Assembly (NCBI GenBank): GCA_945863965.1
Contig: CAMBBZ010000008.1
Coordinates: 1 to 32,346, forward strand
Length of the DNA: 32,346 nucleotides
Direction of reading: 5' to 3'
Source: Chitinophaga pinensis
GTDB taxonomy: Bacteria > Bacteroidota > Bacteroidia > NS11-12g > UBA955
The notes beneath the pieces were generated by a model. It searched no databases, was not told the origin of the DNA, and saw only the letters and a program-made list of their open reading frames with translations. Made by a program: the position numbers and the translations under genes. This document shows, piece after piece, positions 15,639 through 22,591 of this stretch. Numbering within the stretch: position 1 is the stretch's first letter; the number at the start of each line of letters is the position of its first letter.

Positions 15639-16878
15639 GTTGCTTTACTAAATCGGTTAAAGACATTTCCAGTGCTTTGGCGGAAATACCGGTTGACTTT
15701 GGATTGAACTGATGCACCCGCGCCATGGCGCCGGCAATTATTTGACTTACATCTTTAAAAATGGCCACATCGGTTACCTCCGCATTTTTAGTCATCAAAT
15801 ACGCAAAAACACGCGCCATTCCACAATTAGCAATGAAATCTGGTATCACCGCCATTTGTGAATCGGCCATTCTTGAAATAGGACCCATAAAAATTTCCGA
15901 ATCGGCAAAAGGCACATTCGCACCGCAAGAAACCACTTCAATGCCCACATTTACCAAGCGTTTCACTTGATCTTCGGTAATTAAGCGACTCGCCGCTCCT
16001 GGGATGAAAATTTCTGCAGGAACATCCCATATTTTTTCATTGACTTCCTCAAACGACAACATATTGGGTGCGTTCAAAGCGTTACCCTCGCGATTCAAGA
16101 AAAGTTCAACCACTTCTTCGTGACCAAGGCCTTGAGGCGCTATGATACCGCCATTGCGATCAATAATTCCCCCAATACGAATGCCGTATTTGGTTAAATA
16201 AAAAGCCGCCGCCGCTGCTACATTACCCCAACCTTGAATAATGGCCAACTTATTATTCATAAAGCCACCATAAATCTCGTAGTAATGTCGAACCGCCTCG
16301 GCTACCCCCCAACCCGTTATCATATCGGCGATGGTATATCCTTTTTCTAAAGAAGGGGTAAGACGTTCGTCGGTAATAGGCAATAATACGCCCTTTTGTA
16401 AACGAGAAATAGCCTTTAAACGCTCTTCCGGAGTATACGCCGTATGATATCCGTTTACAACGCCCTCTTGGGGATGTAAAATATCAAGAGCCGCCGTCAT
16501 GGGAATCACTTCGTGAATTTCATCCACGTTCAAATCGCCACCCGTGCCATAATAATGCTTCAAAATGGGCTTTACCGCTTTATACCAACGCTCTAAAACC
16601 CCCTTTTTTCGGGGATCGGCCGGATCGAAGTTAATTCCCGATTTCGCGCCCCCAATCGGAGGTCCCGCAATCGTAAATTTCACTTCCATTGTTTTGGCCA
16701 AGCTTTCCACCTCGCGCTGATTCAATCCTTTGCGCATCCGCGTACCGCCACCGGCGGCACCATTACGCAATGAATTTATTACCACCCAGCCCTCGGCTTC
16801 CGTTTCAGTATCCTTCCACGAGAACACAATATGTGCTTGTTTGTTCTCGAATTTGTTGATTAAAGTATCTAATTTCAC
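15631..16878 (-). CDS. Glu/Leu/Phe/Val dehydrogenase family amino-acid dehydrogenase
   Basis: A 415-aa NAD(P)-dependent enzyme for reversible oxidative deamination of an amino acid to its 2-oxo acid. Family residues: K67 and K79 (EVKFTIAGPPIGGAKSG), D115 in GTGGD, and a nucleotide-binding fold around IIQGWGNVAAAAA. The ALDH-like alternative does not fit. It resembles the Flavobacteriia members annotated as Glu/Leu dehydrogenases; whether leucine, glutamate or another amino acid is the substrate is not clear. I place the start at the GTG at 16878, one nucleotide after the anmK stop, because MKLDTLINKFENK gives the expected N-terminus; the other possible start, GTG at 16902, would overlap anmK. 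Its last codons overlap pepT, so the three genes are coupled. Confidence 0.88.
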   Translation of the reverse strand: MKLDTLINKFENKQAHIVFSWKDTETEAEGWVVINSLRNGAAGGGTRMRKGLNQREVESLAKTMEVKFTIAGPPIGGAKSGINFDPADPRKKGVLERWYKAVKPILKHYYGTGGDLNVDEIHEVIPMTAALDILHPQEGVVNGYHTAYTPEERLKAISRLQKGVLLPITDERLTPSLEKGYTIADMITGWGVAEAVRHYYEIYGGFMNNKLAIIQGWGNVAAAAAFYLTKYGIRIGGIIDRNGGIIAPQGLGHEEVVELFLNREGNALNAPNMLSFEEVNEKIWDVPAEIFIPGAASRLITEDQVKRLVNVGIEVVSCGANVPFADSEIFMGPISRMADSQMAVIPDFIANCGMARVFAYLMTKNAEVTDVAIFKDVSQIIAGAMARVHQFNPKSTGISAKALEMSLTDLVKQHE

Positions 16879-16879
16879 G

Positions 16880-17962
16880 TTATAATAGCTTCGAAAAATC
16901 ACCGTCTAATGAACCTCCAATAACCGAGCGCAAGGCACCCGTTGTTTCCCCAGAAACATTACTTAAGTTCTTAACCCGCATAGCACCAAGCAATGCAAAA
17001 ATCATCGCTTCTTTATATTGAATTAGTTGGGTATCGGGCACCACAATATCCGAATCCGACTCTGATTTTATATAATCGATAAGGGTATCGTTAAAAACAC
17101 CGCCACCGGTAACCAATATCTTCATTTCATGTAAGGGCTTCGGGGCATAGGCCTCTAACGACATCGCAATTTGTGTGGCAATGTGCATAACCAAGGTTTT
17201 CATCCGATCTTCCAATGGATTCTCGTCGAAATCGCGCACCAAATGCCAAAAATCTTTATTAATCCACTCACGACCCAAACTTTTTGGAGCCGATTTGCCA
17301 TAATACGCAATGGCATTCAATTGTTCCAACAGCGGGTAAATGATATTCCCCTGTTCGGCAATAGCACCGCCATCGTCGTATTTTAACTTACGCTCCCGCG
17401 CCAAGCGATTTAATACAATGTTACAAGGTGCGATATCGAAAGACAAACGACCCGCAGCCGTTTTGATCGACATATTACAAAAGCCGCCTAAATTCAAGCA
17501 CGCATCGTATTCCGAAAATAACAATTCATCGCCCAAGGTAACCAAGGGAGCGCCTTGTCCGCCTGCGGCTACATCCGCACGCCTAAAATTACTCACAGTA
17601 GGAATACCAGACGTACCGTATAAGGTAGCGCCATCTCCCACCTGCGCGGTTATCCAGGCATGGGGTTGATGAAATATGGTATGTCCATGAGATGCAATTA
17701 AATCAATATTTAGGCCTGTTTCCTTCTGAAAAGCCAGGGCTAATTCGCCTAAATACCGCCCATAAAAAACATCCGTTCGAACGTATAATTCGGGATTTTG
17801 GTATTTTAATTGCGATAATCGCACCCGCCATGTTTCATTGTAAGGCAGGGTAATCGCCCTTAAAATTTCAACATTCCATTTGCCTCCTGATTGGTCTACC
17901 GCACACAATGCCAAATCAATGCCATCCATGCTCGTTCCACTCATAATCCCTAATACGTTCAT
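16880..17962 (-). CDS. anmK: Anhydro-N-acetylmuramic acid kinase
   Basis: A 360-aa cytoplasmic kinase that hydrolyses and phosphorylates 1,6-anhydro-MurNAc, released by lytic transglycosylases, to MurNAc-6-phosphate: the entry of peptidoglycan sugars into recycling. Signatures are GIMSGTSMDGIDLAL at the N-terminus, ASHGHTIFH, FRRADVAAGGQGAPL, NLGGFCNMS and VTGGGVFND. Length is normal. It heads the operon anmK - amino-acid dehydrogenase - pepT, which brings together use of cell-wall sugar, amino acids and short peptides; that functional link is inference. A perfect -7 box lies 23 nt upstream of the ATG. Confidence 0.95.
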   Translation of the reverse strand: MNVLGIMSGTSMDGIDLALCAVDQSGGKWNVEILRAITLPYNETWRVRLSQLKYQNPELYVRTDVFYGRYLGELALAFQKETGLNIDLIASHGHTIFHQPHAWITAQVGDGATLYGTSGIPTVSNFRRADVAAGGQGAPLVTLGDELLFSEYDACLNLGGFCNMSIKTAAGRLSFDIAPCNIVLNRLARERKLKYDDGGAIAEQGNIIYPLLEQLNAIAYYGKSAPKSLGREWINKDFWHLVRDFDENPLEDRMKTLVMHIATQIAMSLEAYAPKPLHEMKILVTGGGVFNDTLIDYIKSESDSDIVVPDTQLIQYKEAMIFALLGAMRVKNLSNVSGETTGALRSVIGGSLDGDFSKLL

Positions 17963-17985
17963 AATTATTATACAATGACCTATCG

Positions 17986-17993
17986 CAAAAATA
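17986..17993 (-). promoter_or_regulatory. -7 promoter box of the anmK operon
   Basis: Minus-strand TATTTTTG, a perfect TAnnTTTG element, 23 nt before the anmK ATG. No clear -33 TTG. Confidence 0.55.
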
Positions 17994-18111
17994 AGGATTT
18001 ATATTAGAAACCCGATTTAACGGGCTTTTTACCTTTTCAATAGCGCCCAATCCCATCGAATTTGCTGATGCATTTCCTATTTTCATCGATTTTCATTAAC
18101 ATGCACACACA

Positions 18112-19425
18112 ATGGATCGCAAAAAATTCATCAAAACCGGCGTTAGCGCCGCACTCGTAAGCTCCTTTTCTCCCTCTTGGGGGAAGCCAAAGAACGCCGG
18201 AGCCCCAAATGACACCTCAGTTAATTTGTCATATGATGTGTCCACATGGGAAAAAATCCGACAAGCCTTTCCGTTAAAACAAAACATCACCTTTCTTAAT
18301 AACGGCACTATGGGAATTACCCCGAATCCCGTTTTAAACGCCATTACCGAATCCTTTACCCATATAGCCGAAAATGGCGCTTACCCACATCACAACAACC
18401 AACTTGAAACCCAACTGGCAACGCTGTTAGGCTGTCTCCCTGAAGAAATAGGCATCACAAAAAATGTGAGTGAAAGCATTAACCATATTGCCTGGGGCTT
18501 ACCTCTTAAATCGGGCGATGAAGTACTCATAACCCAGCACGAACACATCGGCGGCTGCGCCGCCTGGATGCGTCGTGCCCAACTAGAAGGCATTCGAGTT
18601 ACCGCCGTTCCTATTGGTTCTACCCCCGATGAATGCCTTAGCCTCATTGCTCGGGCCATTTCCCCCAAGACAAAAGCCATTGCCGTGCCGCATATACCGT
18701 GTACGACCGGACAAGTACTACCCGTGAAAGCAATTTGTGCATTGGCGCGTGAAAAAGGCCTCATCTCGGTACTAGATGGCGCCCACCCGTTGGGCATGAT
18801 TCAGTTCAATTTACGCGAAATCGACTGCGATTATTATGCGGGATGCTTCCATAAATGGATGCTCGGACCTATTGGCAGCGGTTGGATGTACATAAAAAAA
18901 GACCTCATCGATAAAACCCGTATTACCCATGTGGCCGCCTATTCTGTGAATGCCTTTGATATGAGCGCGGTACCGCCGCACATGGATATACCCATTTTAG
19001 AAGTGAGCCGCTACGCCTACGGGTCCTTCTCAGGTCCGCATATCGCCGGTTGCAAAGCCGCCCTGGATTGGTACCAACTTATAGGACCCGCTCGCATCGA
19101 AAACCGCATCAAACAACTCAATACCTACCTGCGCAATAAATTAGAAGATACCGATGGAAAAGTTAAAATTCTGAATGCCAAAGACCCGTCTTCGCAAGGT
19201 GCTCAATTGGGATTCCAAATTATGCCTGCCCACACCGCCCAAAAAGACCCCAACCAAGGATTTGTGAATTTCGCCCGTGAAAATGGACTAATTTTGCGAT
19301 ACGTGGGCGAGAATAAGGTAGATTGTGTGCGGGTATCGACGCATTATTACAACAACGAAACCGAAATCGACCGCTTCTTCGAACTCCTAAAAGACTATGC
19401 TTGGAATCCGGCATCCACTCGATGA
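18112..19425 (+). CDS. Class V aminotransferase-fold PLP enzyme with Tat-like leader
   Basis: A 437-aa fold-type I PLP enzyme of the class V aminotransferase / isopenicillin-N epimerase / cysteine desulfurase superfamily. The PLP lysine is K248 in GCFHKWML and the cofactor-binding Asp is D222 in LDGAHPLG; LNNGTMGITP near 63-72 is the usual N-terminal strand. The N-terminus (DRKKFIKTG followed by a hydrophobic stretch to about residue 24) looks like a Tat signal with RK instead of RR, so export of the folded, PLP-loaded enzyme is possible. The substrate is not identifiable. The MenE-like gene follows after 42 nt and may be co-transcribed. Confidence 0.85.
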   Translation: MDRKKFIKTGVSAALVSSFSPSWGKPKNAGAPNDTSVNLSYDVSTWEKIRQAFPLKQNITFLNNGTMGITPNPVLNAITESFTHIAENGAYPHHNNQLETQLATLLGCLPEEIGITKNVSESINHIAWGLPLKSGDEVLITQHEHIGGCAAWMRRAQLEGIRVTAVPIGSTPDECLSLIARAISPKTKAIAVPHIPCTTGQVLPVKAICALAREKGLISVLDGAHPLGMIQFNLREIDCDYYAGCFHKWMLGPIGSGWMYIKKDLIDKTRITHVAAYSVNAFDMSAVPPHMDIPILEVSRYAYGSFSGPHIAGCKAALDWYQLIGPARIENRIKQLNTYLRNKLEDTDGKVKILNAKDPSSQGAQLGFQIMPAHTAQKDPNQGFVNFARENGLILRYVGENKVDCVRVSTHYYNNETEIDRFFELLKDYAWNPASTR

Positions 19426-19467
19426 AACGAAACCGGAATCTATTGTTGTTTTGAAAGCCTAAAAAGT

Positions 19468-20433
19468 ATGCCTGAAACGCAGCCCATACCCGATGATTGG
19501 ACCTCGAAATGGGCGCATAACCAACCCTTCGAAATCCATTCCTCCGGCAGTACCGGCATCCCCAAACCGCATATCTTATGGCCCCAACTAATTCGTTGGA
19601 GTGCCGAACAAACGCGCAAACATTATATTCAATCGAGCAGCTTACACCAACTATTGGCCCTGCCCATCGAAAAAGTAGGCGGATTCATGCAATGGGCCCG
19701 CGCCCAAACCTGGCAATCTCCCATCGATATCATCGCCCCAAGCGCCAATCCGTTGCTCAGCTATACCGGTGCCGCCAAAATTACGTCACTCACCCCCATG
19801 CAAATTGAAGGCATTTTGAGCCACCCCGAATCGAGAAAAAAACTTCTCGATTTCGAAAGCATCCTCATCGGCGGCGCGCCCATTTCGGGGGAAATCGAAG
19901 AACGGCTTTTACTTGAATTTCCCCATATTCACTGGGTGCATACCTTCGGCATGACCGAAACTTATTCGCATTTTGCGGGTCGAGTACTCGGCCAAAAAGA
20001 ATACAGCACCGTAGACGATACCGAAATACTCGTGAACGAAATAGGCCTGCAAGTTAAAAATCCCTGCACCGAAAATCAGTGGATGCAAACCCACGATTTG
20101 GTGGAAATTACCGCATCCAATTGCTTTGTTTGGACCGGCAGAAGCGATTTCACCATTAATTCCGGAGGTATCAAAATTCAATTAGAAACCGTTGAGTCTG
20201 AAATACAAAAACTAACGGGCTGGTCGCCACGTGATTTTTTCTGTTGGGGGGAACCCGATGCGGTTTTAGGACAGCGTTTGGTGCTTTATGCAAAAATGGG
20301 CTTGCACCTCAGCGATGATTTGCAATTTTCGTCGCGGTATTATCGACCCAAGCACGTATACCATTTACCTGATTTCATTTACAGCAATTCCGATAAAATA
20401 GTGCGCGCAAAAACAGTTGAAGCCTTTTTATAG
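19468..20433 (+). CDS. menE: AMP-binding acyl-CoA ligase, probably o-succinylbenzoate-CoA ligase (MenE-like)
   Basis: A compact 321-aa ANL-superfamily adenylating enzyme. Core motifs: the phosphate loop HSSGSTGIPK near residue 30, TFGMTET (A5) near 157, WTGRSDF with NSGGIKI (A7/A8) near 215-230, and a C-terminal lysine in SDKIVRAKTV (A10). The short length matches the abbreviated MenE proteins of Bacteroidota; MenE activates o-succinylbenzoate with CoA during menaquinone synthesis. No other men gene is in the window, so the assignment rests on the protein alone; another small AMP-dependent ligase is possible. It follows the class V aminotransferase by 42 nt. Confidence 0.68.
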   Translation: MPETQPIPDDWTSKWAHNQPFEIHSSGSTGIPKPHILWPQLIRWSAEQTRKHYIQSSSLHQLLALPIEKVGGFMQWARAQTWQSPIDIIAPSANPLLSYTGAAKITSLTPMQIEGILSHPESRKKLLDFESILIGGAPISGEIEERLLLEFPHIHWVHTFGMTETYSHFAGRVLGQKEYSTVDDTEILVNEIGLQVKNPCTENQWMQTHDLVEITASNCFVWTGRSDFTINSGGIKIQLETVESEIQKLTGWSPRDFFCWGEPDAVLGQRLVLYAKMGLHLSDDLQFSSRYYRPKHVYHLPDFIYSNSDKIVRAKTVEAFL

Positions 20434-20558
20434 GGCCGTCAAAAATTGAATTTGCGTCAAAAAACAGCATTTGGGCTTCACCATTTGACTATTGAATACC
20501 TAAAGTACCGAAAACCAAAGAATTAGCCGTGGTGACAATCCACCAAGGAGCCGGGATA

Positions 20559-20963
20559 CTATGCGTATATGTAATACAACATCGACATAAAAAAGACCAA
20601 TATTCCGATAAAACGAACCCATAAAATACGCATATACAGCGTCATATAGGCTTGAGGCAATTCGATTTCATGGGTTTTTTTATACGCCAAATATTGCGTC
20701 AAGGATATGTAAATAAACAACAAGCCAAAGTAAGCAAAAGCACTATTCACGGATGAAGTAGCCCAATAGGTAAAGACGGCATACAATAGAAAAACGGCTA
20801 AAAGCGCATACAGATTCACCATACGAAGCTTCGCAAACTGACCGATAAATCGGCCGCGTTCTTCATCAGTGAGCAGGGCCAAAGCCTTCTCATTTTGATA
20901 CCGATTTATAATTATAGAGGCCACAAGAACGGCTAAGCCTCCAAAAAATACAATTTCCTTCAT
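20559..20963 (-). CDS. Hypothetical small integral membrane protein
   Basis: 134 aa with four hydrophobic helices (about 2-20, 48-68, 76-94 and 112-133), separated by short charged loops (NRYQNEKALALLTDEERGR; KKTHEIELPQ). I do not recognise the family. Its ATG overlaps the end of the upstream epimerase-like gene by 4 nt (ATGA), which indicates translational coupling. It converges on menE across 125 bp in which I see no clear terminator. Function unknown. Confidence 0.7.
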   Translation of the reverse strand: MKEIVFFGGLAVLVASIIINRYQNEKALALLTDEERGRFIGQFAKLRMVNLYALLAVFLLYAVFTYWATSSVNSAFAYFGLLFIYISLTQYLAYKKTHEIELPQAYMTLYMRILWVRFIGILVFFMSMLYYIYA

Positions 20964-21820
20964 AATCGGTTTATTTTGTATTCAAAGGAACGGCTTTCCC
21001 CTGGCAAAAGCGAATTCATGCCTTCTTTATCGCGTAAATCGCCCTTAAACCCAATTGAATCGGCGATGCCCCACCAGGGTTCCAAACATAAAAATGGGGC
21101 CTGCGGCTTTTTCCAAATTCCCCAATACGGAGCTGGAATTCCGGTAATATCAAAATCAATAAGGGGCGTATCGCCTTTCCACAAGCGCATTGAATCAATA
21201 TTTTCGTGTTTAAATACGAGGGCATCGTCTTTGAAATATTCCTCATTTAAGGATAAAAACCCATCCCCTTCGAAATTAACCCATTCCGTTTCACCGGTGT
21301 AATACCCGTTTTGAATCAAATGCCTTTGCAACCTGGTTTTCCCGATAATTTGCAAACGGCACTCTGAAATATCTCCCTCTATATGGAAACCAGGATGGGC
21401 TCCAAAGCCAAATAACATAATGGTAGATCCGGTATTTTTAACGGTATTACTGACACAAAGGGCGCGTTCTTGCAGCTCGTAATTAACGGTGAATTCAAAG
21501 TCGAACGGGTAACATGCTCTACTTAACGCATCCGCGCACAAGCGCAGGGTTACCTGATTTTCCTGTTCGTACACACAGGTAAAATCCGCATCGCGCGCAA
21601 AACCGTGTTGCGGCATCCGATAGGACTTTTCGTTATAGGTGTAAGAGTCGTTAACAAGTCTTCCCACAAAAGGAAACAAAATGGGCGACACTCGGTTCCA
21701 ATAGGACTCGTTTAAATTCCAAAGTACTGGTTTACTTTGAAGTAAATCTTCCCAAGAAAGTAGTTGAGCGCCTTTCGAATCTACTTTTATACTACTGAAT
21801 GCGTTCTTTATTACATGCAT
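20960..21820 (-). CDS. Aldose 1-epimerase family protein (LacX-like)
   Basis: A 286-aa cytoplasmic protein of the galactose mutarotase / aldose 1-epimerase fold. Visible features: GAQLLSWED near the N-terminus, RVSPILFPFVGRL, the family segment PQHGFARD with a conserved His and Arg, AHPGFHIE with a second His, and CLEPWWGIADS near the C-terminus. Such proteins interconvert sugar anomers or bind hexose-phosphates; the exact sugar is unknown. The start is the ATG at 21820; a TTG at 21835 would add five residues. It is divergent from the response-regulator gene, with only 54 nt between the starts, and overlaps the next gene by 4 nt. Confidence 0.85.
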   Translation of the reverse strand: MHVIKNAFSSIKVDSKGAQLLSWEDLLQSKPVLWNLNESYWNRVSPILFPFVGRLVNDSYTYNEKSYRMPQHGFARDADFTCVYEQENQVTLRLCADALSRACYPFDFEFTVNYELQERALCVSNTVKNTGSTIMLFGFGAHPGFHIEGDISECRLQIIGKTRLQRHLIQNGYYTGETEWVNFEGDGFLSLNEEYFKDDALVFKHENIDSMRLWKGDTPLIDFDITGIPAPYWGIWKKPQAPFLCLEPWWGIADSIGFKGDLRDKEGMNSLLPGESRSFEYKINRL

Positions 21821-21843
21821 TACTTTATTCCACAAAGTAACAC

Positions 21844-21851
21844 TACTTTTG
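21844..21851 (+). promoter_or_regulatory. -7 promoter box of the response regulator
   Basis: TACTTTTG, a perfect TAnnTTTG element 23 nt before the ATG at 21875. It lies in the 54-nt divergent region shared with the epimerase-like gene. Confidence 0.55.
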
Positions 21852-21874
21852 AGGATAATACATGGCTAAAAAGG

Positions 21875-22591
21875 ATGGATAATTCTAATAATTATAAGTT
21901 AAAGGCATTAATAATCGACGACGAAATTTCCGGCAGAACCATGATTGATTATTATCTTAGGGAGTATGCTAGCGATATGTTCCAAGATATGATATCGGTG
22001 GCTACGCTGCGCGAAGCCATTAGCACCATGAAATCGTTTAAACCGGATGTGATTTTTACCGATTACGAGCTGCGCAATGAAAATGGACTCATGATACAAT
22101 CGCATTTAACCAAAGACATTCCTGTGGTGGTGGTTAGTGCGCATTCGCAATATGCCTTGGAAGCGGTTCAAACCAATGTGTTCGATTATTTATTAAAACC
22201 GCTAAATGAGGCTGAAATTTTGCGATTAAAGAGTCGTTTAAAGAAAAAAATTACGCGCGAAATATTGTCTACTCCCCAATTAAATTTCGAAGAGCATTTA
22301 ATTATTAAAGATGCGGGAGAAAACATACTTGTGGCCTATCAAGACATTATATTCATCGAAGCTGCAGGGGCCTATTCTAAAATTGTTACAGAGGCCAAGA
22401 ATTTTATAGCGTCTAAAACCTTGAAAAGTATTGAATCCAAACTTCCGTCCTCTTTTATTCGCATCCACCGATCTTTTATCGTTCCCCTTAACCAAATTGC
22501 GAGTTACTCGAGTAGTATCGTATGCCTGAAAAACGGTCAACAAATAGCGCTATCCAAAACTGGAAAAAAATTACTCCAATCCTTTATTTAG
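21875..22591 (+). CDS. LytTR-family two-component response regulator
   Basis: A 238-aa regulator. The receiver domain (~8-125) has the acidic pair D15/D16 (IIDDE), phospho-acceptor D63 (FTDYEL), the switch Ser in VVVSAH and the conserved Lys in LLKPL. The LytTR DNA-binding domain follows (~135-235), ending in FIRIHRSFIVPLNQI and the ISSxxxxVxLxNG type strand. The ATG at 21875 is chosen because upstream start codons would lie before the -7 box or inside it. The sensor kinase gene starts within its last 70 nt in another frame, so the two form one system. Targets are unknown; LytTR regulators often bind near their own operon. Confidence 0.93.
   Translation: MDNSNNYKLKALIIDDEISGRTMIDYYLREYASDMFQDMISVATLREAISTMKSFKPDVIFTDYELRNENGLMIQSHLTKDIPVVVVSAHSQYALEAVQTNVFDYLLKPLNEAEILRLKSRLKKKITREILSTPQLNFEEHLIIKDAGENILVAYQDIIFIEAAGAYSKIVTEAKNFIASKTLKSIESKLPSSFIRIHRSFIVPLNQIASYSSSIVCLKNGQQIALSKTGKKLLQSFI

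Noticed and set aside
18011-18024. CCCG-ATTTAA-CGGG hairpin before the class V aminotransferase
   Set aside because: Only 4 bp of stem; the following T run is on the plus strand, where no gene is ending.
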